Assembly (NCBI GenBank): GCA_958295745.1
Contig: OY282370.1
Coordinates: 2,702,548 to 2,766,547, forward strand
DNA length: 64,000 bases
From: an uncultured Acidimicrobiia bacterium
GTDB lineage: Bacteria > Actinomycetota > Acidimicrobiia > Spongiisociales > Spongiisociaceae
Direction of reading: 5' to 3'
Part shown: piece by piece, positions 18,229 through 27,231 of the stretch
Layout of the letters: every line of letters begins with the position of its first letter
How positions within the stretch are numbered: the first letter of the stretch is position 1
Position numbers and translations under genes: made by a program
Notes under the pieces: generated by a model
Database searches by the model: none
What the model was told of the DNA's origin: nothing
What the model saw: only the letters and a program-made list of their open reading frames with translations

Positions 18229-19482
18229 ATGCAACAGATAAATGTCTCTGAAACATCGAACGGGATGACGGTGGTCACCGAGACCGTCCCGGGGGTCCGG
18301 TCGGTGTCCGTGGGGTTCTGGGTGGACACCGGCAGCCGGGACGAGCACGGCAACGAGGCGGGCGCCGCCCACTTCCTCGAGCATTTGCTGTTCAAGGGTT
18401 CGGAGCGGCTCTCCGCCCGCCGGATCTCCGAGACCTTCGACGCCATCGGCGCCCAGAGCAACGCCTTCACCTCCAAGGAATACACCTGCTTCTGGGCGAG
18501 GATGCTCGACACCGAGCTCGACACCGGCCTCGACCTCCTGGCCGAGATGCTGCAGCGCCCCGCCTTCCGCCCCGACGAGATCGACTCGGAACGCCAGGTG
18601 GTCATAGAAGAGATCAACATGAACGAGGACGACCCCGCGGACGTGTCCATAGAAGCCTTCATGAGGAACATGTTCCTGGGGCACCCGCTGGGTTTGCCGA
18701 TCCTCGGCACCCGCGACTCCATAGGCGGCATGACCCCGGATGACATAAGGGGATACTGGCGCCGGAGGTACGGGGCCGGGACGGTGGCGGCGGCGATGGC
18801 CGGCAACGTCGAGCACGGCCGGGCGGTGGATCTGATAGAAGGACTGTTCGGCGCCTGGGACACCCGCGACCGCGGCCGCGATCGCACCCTTCCCCGGGTC
18901 GAGGCGCGCGCCGAGGTCGTCCGCAGGGACACCGAGCAGATACACCTGGTGTACGGAGGGGAGTCGATCGACCGGACCGACGACGGACGGTTCGCGGACG
19001 CGGTGGTTCAGCATGTCCTGGGCGGCGGGATGTCGTCCCGCCTGTTCCAGAAGATACGGGAGGAGCGGGGCCTGGCCTACGCCGTCCACAGTTTCGCCAT
19101 GCGGTTCGCCGAGACCGGCGCCTGGGGGGTCTACGTGGGAACCACCCCCGCCACCGCCCACATCGTGATGGAGATACTGGTCGAGGAGATCGAACGCATG
19201 ATGTCGGAAGGTGTCACCGACGCGGAGATGGAGCGGTCGAAGGGGCATATGAGGGGCGCCTTGGCCCTCTCCATGGAGGACACCAACACCCGCATGATCC
19301 GCCTGGGGCGCAACCACCTCTTCGGCCTGCCCCACCTGTCTCTCGACGAACGCCTGGCCCGCCTCGAGGCCATCACCCGCTCCGAGGTGGCCGACACGGC
19401 GGTGCGCACCCTGCAGGGACCGAGGGTCATCGGGGCGGTCGGCCCGTTCGAGGCGAAGGATTTCGAGGGATACCTGACATGA
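18229..19482 (+). CDS. M16-family zinc peptidase (processing-peptidase-like)
   Basis: 417-residue insulinase/mitochondrial-processing-peptidase-like protease. The inverted zinc motif HFLEH (HxxEH) lies near residue 49, with the downstream Glu in EEINMNEDDPAD; GGGMSSRLFQKIREERGLAY is the conserved glycine-rich substrate-binding loop of the C-terminal lobe. The frame is open upstream, but ATG at 18229 gives the usual N-terminus just before the first strand; the leader after TTGTACCAT is very short. Its stop overlaps the dapB start by 4 bp (ATGA), so the two are translationally coupled. In many actinobacteria this gene sits next to dapB. Confidence 0.93.
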   Translation: MQQINVSETSNGMTVVTETVPGVRSVSVGFWVDTGSRDEHGNEAGAAHFLEHLLFKGSERLSARRISETFDAIGAQSNAFTSKEYTCFWARMLDTELDTGLDLLAEMLQRPAFRPDEIDSERQVVIEEINMNEDDPADVSIEAFMRNMFLGHPLGLPILGTRDSIGGMTPDDIRGYWRRRYGAGTVAAAMAGNVEHGRAVDLIEGLFGAWDTRDRGRDRTLPRVEARAEVVRRDTEQIHLVYGGESIDRTDDGRFADAVVQHVLGGGMSSRLFQKIREERGLAYAVHSFAMRFAETGAWGVYVGTTPATAHIVMEILVEEIERMMSEGVTDAEMERSKGHMRGALALSMEDTNTRMIRLGRNHLFGLPHLSLDERLARLEAITRSEVADTAVRTLQGPRVIGAVGPFEAKDFEGYLT

Positions 19483-20249
19483 TCTCGGTGGGTGTCTCGG
19501 GAGCGCCCGGGCGGATGGGCCGCCTGACCCTCGGCATCGTCGCCTCCACAGACGGCCTCGAAGTAGGCGGCCTGTACGCCCCCGGTCATGAGGGCGAAGA
19601 CCTGCTCGGCCATACCTGTTCGGCTGATCCCGAAGCCCTGCGGGGATGCGGGGTGATCGTCGAGTTCACCAACCCGGAGGCGGCGCCCCAAAACGTGCGC
19701 CGGTGGAAGTCGTACGGGGCGCACGTGGTGATCGGAACCTCCGGGTACGACGCCGGGAAGCTGGCCGCCCTCGAAGACGAATGGGCCGGAAGCGCCCAAA
19801 GATGCCTGGTGGTTCCGAACTTCTCGGTGGGGGCGGTCCTGATGATGCGGTTCGCCGAGCTGGCCGCACCCCACTTCCCTTCGGCGGAGATCCTGGAGAT
19901 GCATCACGAGGACAAACCGGACGCTCCGTCCGGCACGGCGCTCGGAACGGCCGCCCGCATGAGCAAAGCCAGGGAGGCGGCGGGGGTGGCGCCGCATCCC
20001 AGGGGAAGGGAGCTGGCCTCCGGCGCTCTGGGCGCCGACGTCGAAGGGGTGGCGGTCCACTCCGTACGCGCCCGCGGGTTCCTCGCCCACCAGGAGGTGA
20101 TGCTCGGGGGCACCGGCGAATACCTGACCATCCGCCACGACACCACCGACTACGCCGCCTTCGCCCCCGGCATTCTGCTGGCCTTGCGGTCGGCGGCCGG
20201 GCTGGAGGAACCTTTGACGGTGGGGCTCGACTCGATACTGGGTCTCTGA
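19479..20249 (+). CDS. dapB: 4-hydroxy-tetrahydrodipicolinate reductase
   Basis: 256-residue DapB of the lysine/diaminopimelate pathway, reducing the DapA product with NAD(P)H. N-terminal Rossmann motif GVSGAPGRMGRL, IVEFTNPEAAPQNV and GTSGYD for cofactor binding, and the substrate motif EMHHEDKPDAPSGTAL containing the conserved HHxxKxDAPSGTA residues. Length is normal for the family. ATG overlaps the M16 peptidase stop. dapA follows after 241 bp. Confidence 0.96.
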   Translation: MISVGVSGAPGRMGRLTLGIVASTDGLEVGGLYAPGHEGEDLLGHTCSADPEALRGCGVIVEFTNPEAAPQNVRRWKSYGAHVVIGTSGYDAGKLAALEDEWAGSAQRCLVVPNFSVGAVLMMRFAELAAPHFPSAEILEMHHEDKPDAPSGTALGTAARMSKAREAAGVAPHPRGRELASGALGADVEGVAVHSVRARGFLAHQEVMLGGTGEYLTIRHDTTDYAAFAPGILLALRSAAGLEEPLTVGLDSILGL

Positions 20250-20321
20250 ACCCGGGCGGCGAGACGCGGACAGGTCGGTCGATGTTCACACCCGGCGCAT
20301 ACACATCTCGCAACCGGTGCC

Positions 20322-20358
20322 ACTGCCCGCCCAACCGAAACTCCATGAACGATCAGGG
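20322..20358. repeat. Copy B of the 37-bp intergenic element
   Basis: Starts ACTGCCCGCCC and ends CATGAACGATCAGGG. It lies in the dapB-dapA spacer. The last 15 bases are identical to copy A. Confidence 0.6.
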
Positions 20359-20490
20359 CTAAGCTGGCCGCAGAAACAGGGTTGAAGACCAAGGACCATG
20401 GAAAAAGACGCCATTAGGATCTTTCCGGGAGGGTGTACCTGTACGCCCGGCGGCGTTCGGCCCGTCCGACCCCGGGATATAAGGAGATAG

Positions 20491-21372
20491 ATGGGCCCTT
20501 TCGGTGCGTTGATCACCGCCATGATCACCCCGTTCACCGGCGACGGTTCGGTGGACTACGACCGGATGGCGCGCCTGGCCGCCCACCTGATCGACAACGG
20601 GCACGACGGTCTGCTGGTCACCGGAACGACCGGCGAGTCGCCCACTCTCACCGACCGCGAGAAGCTGGCTCTGTACTCGACGGTGGTGGAGGCGGCGGGC
20701 GGCAAGGCGGCGGTGGTGGCCGGCACCGGCACCTACGACACCCGCCACTCCGTAGAGCTCTCCGTCGAGGCCGCGAAGATCGGAGTCGACGGCCTGCTGG
20801 CGGTGACCCCTTACTACTCGAGGCCCCCCCAGGCGGGTCTGCTCGCCCACTTCCTGGCGATCGCCGACTCCACCGACCTGCCGGTGATCGTCTACAACAT
20901 CCCCGGACGCACCGCCCGGTTGATAGAGGCGGACACCCTGGCCGAGATGGCCCGGCACCCCAACATCGCGGGCACCAAGGACGCCGTCGGAGATCTCGAG
21001 TACACCAAGGCCAGCCTGGCCCTGCTCCCCGACGACTTCTCCTTGTACTCGGGGGACGACTCGGCCACCCTGCCCATGCTGGAGCTGGGAGGGGCCGGGG
21101 TGATCTCGGTGGCCGGGCATCTGGCGGGCCGGCAGATCGAGCGGATGATCGAGGCGCATAGGGCGGGGGACGCCGCCGAGGCCCGGCGGCTCCATGACGG
21201 GTTGACGCCCCTCTTCGACGCCTGCTTCTTAGAACCCAACCCGATGCCCGTCAAGGCCGGGCTCAACGCCCTCTGGGAACCGGTAGGCGACCCCAGGCTT
21301 CCCCTGGTGGCGGCGTCGCCCGCAACCCGCCGGGCGGTGGTGACCGCGGCAGGTCAGGCGCAGGAGCTGTGA
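20491..21372 (+). CDS. dapA: 4-hydroxy-tetrahydrodipicolinate synthase
   Basis: 293-residue class I aldolase condensing pyruvate with aspartate semialdehyde. Seen: VTGTTGESPTL (pyruvate-binding TTGE), VTPYYSRPPQAGL with the conserved Tyr, VIVYNIPGRT, and the Schiff-base lysine in GTKDAVGD. Length and motif order are standard. The start follows AAGGAGATAG. Its stop overlaps the RNase J start (GTGA), so dapA-RNase J is an operon, an arrangement common in actinobacteria. Confidence 0.96.
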   Translation: MGPFGALITAMITPFTGDGSVDYDRMARLAAHLIDNGHDGLLVTGTTGESPTLTDREKLALYSTVVEAAGGKAAVVAGTGTYDTRHSVELSVEAAKIGVDGLLAVTPYYSRPPQAGLLAHFLAIADSTDLPVIVYNIPGRTARLIEADTLAEMARHPNIAGTKDAVGDLEYTKASLALLPDDFSLYSGDDSATLPMLELGGAGVISVAGHLAGRQIERMIEAHRAGDAAEARRLHDGLTPLFDACFLEPNPMPVKAGLNALWEPVGDPRLPLVAASPATRRAVVTAAGQAQEL

Positions 21373-23027
21373 GCGTCCGGATCACCTTTCTCGGCGGCCT
21401 CGGCGAGATAGGGCGCAACTGCGCAGCCGTCGAGATCGACCGCCAGATCGCGCTGGTGGACTGCGGTCTCATGTTCCCCCGGGATGACATGTGGGGCGTG
21501 GACCTGGTGCTGCCGGACTGGCGATGGCTCGTGAAGCGGCGGAAAGACATCCGGTTCGTGGTGCTGACCCACGGTCACGAGGACCATGTGGGCGGGCTGG
21601 GATACTTCCTCAAAGAGGCGCCGGTTCCCGTATACGGAACCCGGCTTTCCCTGGCCATCGCCGCCGGAAGGGTGGACGAAATGGGCGTCAAGAAAGATTT
21701 CCGCCCCATACCGGACGGCCGATGGATCACTAGGGGCCCCTTCCGGTTCCGGCTGGTGCCGGTGTCCCACTCGGTGCCGGAAGGAAGCGGGGTGGTGTTC
21801 GATACATCAGAGGGCCTGATCGTCCACACCGGGGATTTCAAGCTCGACCCCACCCCCATCGACGGGCGCCGCACCGACCTTCCCTCCTTCGCCCGGTACG
21901 GACGCCGGGGCGTCCGCCTGCTCCTCTCGGATTCCACCAATGCGGAGCGGGCCGGGGTGATCCCTTCGGAGAAGTCCCTCGGGCCGTCCATTCGGAACAT
22001 CGTCGAGCAGGCCCCGGGGCGCGTGATCAGCACCTGTTTCTCTAGCCACCTCCATCGGGTCCATCAGCTGGCCGAAGCCGGGCTGGCCGCCGGGCGCTCC
22101 CTGGTTTTCATGGGCAGATCCATGGAGCGCAACGTCCGCATCGGACAGGAACTGGATGTTCTGGACCCGCCCCCCGACCGCGTGCTGAGCATCAAAGAAG
22201 CGGTCCGCCTGCCCCCCGAACAGGTCATGATCATCACTACCGGATCTCAGGGCGAGCCCTTCTCGGCCCTGTCTCTCATGGCCGCCGGGCGGCACCGCTG
22301 GGTGGATCTGGCCGCCGACGACACGGTGCTCATCTCGGCCACCCCGGTCCCCGGAAACGAGACCGCCGTATCGAGGGTGATCTCGGACATGACCCGCATC
22401 GGCGCCAAGGTGTTCCACGGTCACAACGCCTACGTCCATGTATCCGGGCACGCCTCCGCCGAGGAGCTGAAGACCTTTCTGAACCTGATGCGGCCGACCG
22501 CCCTCATACCGATCCACGGCGAGTACCGCCACCTCAGTGCGCACGCCGATCTGGCGGAGGAGATGGGGGTGCCCGAGGTGATGGTGCTCGAGGACGGAGA
22601 CGCCGTGGTGCTGCGAGGAGGGGCCGCCAGGGTGGAACGGAGGGCGGTGCCGGCCGGCTACGTGTATGTGGACGGTTCGGGCGTGGGCGACATACGCGAG
22701 CCTTTGCTGCGCGAGCGGGCCAAACTGGGCGGCAACGGTGTGGTGGTGGTGTCGCTGCTGGTCGATACGAACAACGGACGCCTGATCGGCGCCCCCCGTC
22801 TGATGAGCAGCGGATTCATGGACAATGCGTCGGCGGTGCTGGAGAAGGCGGGGGCGGCGGTGGAAGAGGCCGCCGGGGAAAACTCCGGCCGCTTCACCCA
22901 GGACCCGGCCGGGGTGGTCCGCCGGGTGGTCCGCCGGGTGGCCAAGGCCGAGACCGGCCGCCGTCCGGTGGTACTGCCGGTCGTTACCGAATTCACCCCT
23001 CCCGGACGGCGCCGACGCCGCCGATAA
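21369..23027 (+). CDS. rnj: Ribonuclease J
   Basis: 552-residue metallo-beta-lactamase/beta-CASP ribonuclease with 5'-3' exo- and endonuclease activity in mRNA decay and rRNA maturation. Motif 2 is LTHGHEDHVGGL (HxHxDH); HTGDFKLDPTP and the beta-CASP motifs FSSHLHRV and FHGHNAYVHVSGHAS are present, and IPIHGEYRHL is the motif C region. GTG start overlaps the dapA stop by 4 bp. Confidence 0.95.
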   Translation: MSVRITFLGGLGEIGRNCAAVEIDRQIALVDCGLMFPRDDMWGVDLVLPDWRWLVKRRKDIRFVVLTHGHEDHVGGLGYFLKEAPVPVYGTRLSLAIAAGRVDEMGVKKDFRPIPDGRWITRGPFRFRLVPVSHSVPEGSGVVFDTSEGLIVHTGDFKLDPTPIDGRRTDLPSFARYGRRGVRLLLSDSTNAERAGVIPSEKSLGPSIRNIVEQAPGRVISTCFSSHLHRVHQLAEAGLAAGRSLVFMGRSMERNVRIGQELDVLDPPPDRVLSIKEAVRLPPEQVMIITTGSQGEPFSALSLMAAGRHRWVDLAADDTVLISATPVPGNETAVSRVISDMTRIGAKVFHGHNAYVHVSGHASAEELKTFLNLMRPTALIPIHGEYRHLSAHADLAEEMGVPEVMVLEDGDAVVLRGGAARVERRAVPAGYVYVDGSGVGDIREPLLRERAKLGGNGVVVVSLLVDTNNGRLIGAPRLMSSGFMDNASAVLEKAGAAVEEAAGENSGRFTQDPAGVVRRVVRRVAKAETGRRPVVLPVVTEFTPPGRRRRRR

Positions 23028-23093
23028 CCGGGTAACGCGCCCTCCGGCGGAGCGGCAGAATCTGGTGGGCGAACAGCGCCCGTGAACGGCCGG

Positions 23094-23112
23094 CTCCGTG
23101 AACGATCTGGGC
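23094..23112. repeat. Shortened copy D of the intergenic element
   Basis: CTCCGTGAACGATCTGGGC differs at only two of 19 positions from the 3' part of copy B (CTCCATGAACGATCAGGGC). It lies between the RNase J and ftsK genes. The 5' half of the element is not recognisable. Confidence 0.4.
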
Positions 23113-23158
23113 CGGGTCGTTGAACGGCCGCCGTCTTTGGTGTAGAGTGCCTTCTCCC

Positions 23159-25708
23159 ATGGCCAATAGGACATCCACCCGTGGGGACACGGGGCGGAGG
23201 CGGGTGTCTCAGGTACATGTGAAGAAATCGGGTGCCGGTAGGCCCAAGCCGTCGGCGCGTCGCCGCGCCCCCTCCAAATCTCGCACCTCCTCCAAAGGCC
23301 GCGCTCCCTCCAAGGGCCGAGGCCGGGCCGCGGGAAACGGACGCCGGGGCACCCCGTCCGGTAAAGCCGGGAAAGCCCCCTCCAAGAAGAAGCAGACCGC
23401 TTCCAAGAAGACCGCTTCCTCCAAGGGACGTTCCGACAAGAGCCGCCGAGCCTCTGGACGACCCAGCCGCCCACAGCCGAAACAGTCCCTCCTGACCAGG
23501 CTCTACGAGCTCATCCGGTTCGGAATCGGGCGCCAGACCCCGGATGTGATCGGGTTGATCCTGGTGGGTTCCGGGCTGCTCGTAGCCCTAGCCTTCTTCC
23601 AGAGCTCCGGTCCGATCGGGCGCTGGGCATTGAGCGGATTCCGCTTCCTGGTGGGGATGTGGGTATATGTCCTCCCTGCGGTGCTGCTCGCGCTGGGTGG
23701 AGCGCTCCTGCTGGGCCGTTGCCGGAACGAATACCGCCGGGTAATGGTCGGAACGTCCCTCGGGTTCCTGGGTTCGCTGAGCCTGTTCCATCTGTTCACC
23801 GGGAACGCCCCCTTCGCCGGGGACTTCGAAAGGGTGAGGCAAACCGGCGGCGCCCTCGGCGCGCTCACCGCCTTCCCGCTCGACCGCCTGCTCGGTTTCT
23901 GGGGCGCCTTCCTGCTGCTGGCGGTCGTCACCGCCGCCGGGGTGATGATCGTGATGCGTGCGTCGGTGAGCGAAGTGTTGGGGGCGGCCGGGGCGATTCT
24001 GTCCTTGTCCGTCAGTTGGATGAAGGCCGGATGGACGGCGCTCCGGGCTCCTCGTCCGGCGCCTGACCGCGGACGAAGGCATCCGGCCCCCGAACACCGT
24101 CCGCCCCACCCGTCCGAAGCGGCCCGGGTCCCGCCGCCGCCTCCGGTGATCACCGAGGCCCCGCCGGCCGATTCACCGTCCGAAGCCCCGGCCAATGGGG
24201 GCAAGCCGGCCAAAGGGGGCAAGAAGCAGGCGGCTGCCCGTATCCCTGTTCCTCCCGGCGGCGACGGGTACGTACTTCCTCCGCTCGACTTGCTCGAGGC
24301 CGGCGGCGGCGAGGGCCAGAGCCGCCGCATGCTCGAAGAAACCGCCCGCCAGCTGGAATCGGCCCTCCACCACCACAATGTGGATGCCCGCCTCACCAAC
24401 GTGGTTCCCGGTCCCACCGTAACCCGTTACGAGATCGAGCTGGCGCCCGGGGTGAAGGTGTCGCGGGTCACCAACCTGACGGGGGACATCGCCTATGCGC
24501 TGGCCACTCCGGACATACGTCTGCTCGCCCCCATACCGGGCAGGTCGGCGATCGGGGTGGAGGTGCCCAACCGCGTCCGGCGTCTGGTCACCCTGGGAGA
24601 CGTGCTCTCCTCCCCCGAAGCGGCCGGGTCGGAGACTCCTCTGGCGGTCGGTCTCGGGGAAGATATCTCGGGCCGTCCGGAGATGCTGGACCTCGAACAG
24701 CTTCCCCACGTGCTGATCGCCGGCGCCACCGGCGCGGGGAAGTCCTCCTGCATAAACTCGATCGTCACCTCGTTGCTGATGCGCACCAGACCGGAGGACG
24801 TCCGGTTGATCATGGTGGACCCCAAGCGGGTCGAGCTAGGCCAGTACAACGGGGTTCCCCACCTGCTCACCCGGGTGATCACCAACCCGAAGAAGGCCGT
24901 GGAAGCCCTGCAGTGGGCGGTGGCCGAGATGGAACGCCGCTACGAGCTGCTGGCGGATGGAGGGGTGCGGGATATCACGGGTTACCAAGACAAGTTCGAC
25001 GCCGGACGGTTCACCGAGGACCGCTTCGACCGCTTCCCCTACCTGGTGGTCCTCATCGACGAGCTGAACGACCTGATGATGGTGGCCGGACGCGACGTGG
25101 AGAGCGCCGTCGTCCGCCTCGCCCAGATGGCCCGGGCGGTGGGCATACATCTGGTCATCGCCACCCAGCGGCCTTCGGTCAACGTGATCACCGGGGTCAT
25201 CAAGGCCAACATCCCCAGCCGCCTGGCCTTCTCCGTGGCTTCCCAGACCGACTCGCGGGTGATCATCGACACGATAGGCGCCGACAAGCTGGTGGGGATG
25301 GGGGACATGCTGGTGGTGACCGCCCGCGAACCGCAAGCCCGGCGGGTGCAGGGCGCCTGGGTGAGCGAGGGTGAGGTATCGGCGGTGGTGAATTGGGTGA
25401 AGGCCCAGAAGGAGGCCGAATACCGGGAGATCGCCGAGGAGGTGGCCGTGGAACGGGCCGCGGCCGCCGAGGCGGACGATGACGAGGACGCCGATCTGAT
25501 CCGTAGGGCCACCGAGCTGGTGGTCCGGTCGCAGCTGGGTTCCACCTCCATGCTCCAGCGCAAGCTCCGCGTCGGGTTCGCCCGGGCCGGGCGCCTGATG
25601 GACATCCTCGAGCAGCGGGGTGTGGTAGGGCCGTCAGTGGGATCGAAGGCCCGCGAGGTGCTGATCACGATCGAGGAACTGGAAAGCCGAAGCGCCGCCC
25701 CCGTCTGA
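23159..25708 (+). CDS. ftsK: FtsK/SpoIIIE DNA translocase
   Basis: About 849-residue septal DNA pump for chromosome segregation. The N-terminus is a very basic Ser/Lys/Arg-rich tail (repeats of PSKGR and SKKK), followed by four hydrophobic helices (GLILVGSGLLVALAFF; MWVYVLPAVLLALGGALLL; TSLGFLGSLSLF; GAFLLLAVVTAAGVMIVM), a Pro/Ala linker, and the motor domain with Walker A GATGAGKSSCIN, Walker B LVVLIDELNDLMM, and ATQRPSVNVITGVIKANIP. The C-terminal winged-helix gamma domain (STSMLQRKLRVGFARAGRLMD) is intact. ATG 23159 is chosen; an in-frame TTG at 23120 is possible but lacks support. The basic tail replaces the usual short cytoplasmic N-terminus. Confidence 0.95.
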   Translation: MANRTSTRGDTGRRRVSQVHVKKSGAGRPKPSARRRAPSKSRTSSKGRAPSKGRGRAAGNGRRGTPSGKAGKAPSKKKQTASKKTASSKGRSDKSRRASGRPSRPQPKQSLLTRLYELIRFGIGRQTPDVIGLILVGSGLLVALAFFQSSGPIGRWALSGFRFLVGMWVYVLPAVLLALGGALLLGRCRNEYRRVMVGTSLGFLGSLSLFHLFTGNAPFAGDFERVRQTGGALGALTAFPLDRLLGFWGAFLLLAVVTAAGVMIVMRASVSEVLGAAGAILSLSVSWMKAGWTALRAPRPAPDRGRRHPAPEHRPPHPSEAARVPPPPPVITEAPPADSPSEAPANGGKPAKGGKKQAAARIPVPPGGDGYVLPPLDLLEAGGGEGQSRRMLEETARQLESALHHHNVDARLTNVVPGPTVTRYEIELAPGVKVSRVTNLTGDIAYALATPDIRLLAPIPGRSAIGVEVPNRVRRLVTLGDVLSSPEAAGSETPLAVGLGEDISGRPEMLDLEQLPHVLIAGATGAGKSSCINSIVTSLLMRTRPEDVRLIMVDPKRVELGQYNGVPHLLTRVITNPKKAVEALQWAVAEMERRYELLADGGVRDITGYQDKFDAGRFTEDRFDRFPYLVVLIDELNDLMMVAGRDVESAVVRLAQMARAVGIHLVIATQRPSVNVITGVIKANIPSRLAFSVASQTDSRVIIDTIGADKLVGMGDMLVVTAREPQARRVQGAWVSEGEVSAVVNWVKAQKEAEYREIAEEVAVERAAAAEADDDEDADLIRRATELVVRSQLGSTSMLQRKLRVGFARAGRLMDILEQRGVVGPSVGSKAREVLITIEELESRSAAPV

Positions 25709-25757
25709 ACTGATGCGCCAGTCTGAAACGAATGCACCCGTCTGAACGAATGCGTCC
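25703..25757 (+). repeat. Three tandem approximately 18-bp repeats after ftsK
   Basis: Three units beginning GTCTGAA and containing (C/A)(T/G)(G/A)ATGC are placed head to tail at 25703, 25721 and 25740. The first unit contains the ftsK stop codon; the last ends about 20 bp before the E2 start codon. Confidence 0.7.
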
Positions 25758-25778
25758 TTTGCGCGTACCATAGAACCG

Positions 25779-26945
25779 ATGGCTTACGTTTTCCTGCTTC
25801 CTGACATAGGAGACGGCCTCACCGAGGCGGACATCGTCCGATGGCACGCACCGCTGGGCGGTTCTGTCGAGATGGACGGGTTGTTGGTCGAGGTCGAAAC
25901 CGCCAAAGCAGTGGTGGACATACCCGCTCCGGCGGCCGGAACCGTCCTTCACCGCGGGGCGGAAGAGGGCGTCACCTTGAAGGTGGGGGCCGTGTTGGCC
26001 GTGATCGGCGAACCGGGCGAGCAATGGCGGGACGAGGCGCCGGAGACCGTAGGCGCCCCGCTTTCCCCGGCGGCGGCAGAACCGGCCGGGGATGGCCGCA
26101 GACAGACGAAGGCTCTGCCGGTGGTGCGGCGCCTGGCCCGTGAACACGGCCTCGACCTAGCCGGCGTCACAGGGACCGGACCGGGGGGGCGGATCACCCG
26201 CGAGGACGTGATGGCCGCGGCGGACCGGGCGGCGGGGGAGCAGGAGGGAGCGGCGGCGGCCGGGGCGGGGGAACGGGGGCGGCTCTCGATGCTGCGCCGC
26301 ACTATCTCCGAGCACATGAGCACTTCGTGGCGGGAGATACCCCACGTGACTATCTTCGACAACGCCGACGCCGCCCGGCTGCTGGCCGTCCGTAGGGCCT
26401 TGGCCGTCCGGCACGATCGGAACATCCCTATGGAGGCGCTGGTGGTCATGGCCCTGGCTCCGGTGTTGCGCCGGTATCGGGAGTTCAACGCCACTCTCGA
26501 CGGGGAGGTTCTGATCCTTCACAGGGACTTGCATGCGGGCATCGCGGTCGATACCCGAGAGGGGTTGCTGGTGCCGGTCATCAGGCGGGCGGGGGAGCGC
26601 GGGCTTCTGGAACTGGCTGAGGCGGTGTCCGACATCGCCGCCCGGGGCAAGGCCCGCACCCTGGGGCCGGGCGAGCTGACCGGCGCTACCTTCACCATCT
26701 CCAACTTCGGCGCTTTGGGCGGGAGCCACGGAACCCCGATCATTCCGTCCGGCACCACTGCCATCCTCGCCCTCGGCAGGGCGGTCGATACTCCTGTGGT
26801 CGAGGGCGGGGTGGTGGCGGTCGCTCCGATGATGCCTTTGTCGCTCGCTTTCGATCATCGGGTGATCGACGGCGGTTTGGGTCAGCGTTTCCTCAGGATG
26901 CTGATCGAGAATCTCGAGGAGCCTGCTCTCTTCCTGGCGGGGTGA
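25779..26945 (+). CDS. Dihydrolipoamide acyltransferase (E2) of a 2-oxoacid dehydrogenase complex
   Basis: 388-residue E2 subunit. N-terminal lipoyl domain with the lipoylated lysine in VETAKAVVDIPAP; peripheral subunit-binding domain (VVRRLAREHGLDL...GPGGRITREDV); C-terminal catalytic acyltransferase domain ending in SLAFDHRVIDGGLGQRFL with the HRVIDG active-site motif. Pyruvate and branched-chain versions cannot be separated by eye. No E1 or E3 gene is adjacent, which is unusual for this family. The last 33 codons recur as non-functional fragments at 30964-31062 and 35075-35174 inside the downstream array. Confidence 0.93.
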   Translation: MAYVFLLPDIGDGLTEADIVRWHAPLGGSVEMDGLLVEVETAKAVVDIPAPAAGTVLHRGAEEGVTLKVGAVLAVIGEPGEQWRDEAPETVGAPLSPAAAEPAGDGRRQTKALPVVRRLAREHGLDLAGVTGTGPGGRITREDVMAAADRAAGEQEGAAAAGAGERGRLSMLRRTISEHMSTSWREIPHVTIFDNADAARLLAVRRALAVRHDRNIPMEALVVMALAPVLRRYREFNATLDGEVLILHRDLHAGIAVDTREGLLVPVIRRAGERGLLELAEAVSDIAARGKARTLGPGELTGATFTISNFGALGGSHGTPIIPSGTTAILALGRAVDTPVVEGGVVAVAPMMPLSLAFDHRVIDGGLGQRFLRMLIENLEEPALFLAG

Positions 26946-27118
26946 CCCGCCGCCATCGCAACGTAAGCAAGGTCTGATGCTGTAACTCGGTGTTCGATGG
27001 TGTCCGGGTCGGTATCGGGTTTCGGTTGTCTGGTTGAGGCCGATTTCGGGGGTAGGGAGTGTTTTTGTGTTCTGGCCTGGGGTTTTGGCGTGTGCGAGTG
27101 GTGTTGGGCGACGATAGG

Positions 27119-27147
27119 TTGCGGGGGGGGGGTAGTTATTGTACAAT
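27119..27147 (+). promoter_or_regulatory. Promoter of array gene 1 with 10-G tract in the spacer
   Basis: -35-like TTGCGG (27119-27124) and -10 TACAAT (27142-27147) are separated by 17 bp. Ten G residues (27123-27132) start inside the -35-like box and fill half the spacer. This is the only one of the five with a 17-bp spacer. The sequence upstream of the -35 box (TTTTTGTGTTCTGGCCTGGGG) is conserved in all five copies. Confidence 0.65.
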
Positions 27148-27231
27148 AGCATCCCCCGGCATCCCCCGGTCTGGTGATACGTGCCTGGTCGAGGCTGTCG
27201 ATTCTTTGTTCAGAAAAGAAAGGTGTTGATC

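Noticed and set aside
20250-20490. Possible lysine riboswitch before dapA
   Set aside because: The 241-bp spacer has no recognisable lysine-aptamer conserved core or terminator/antiterminator pair by eye; only the dispersed element was found.
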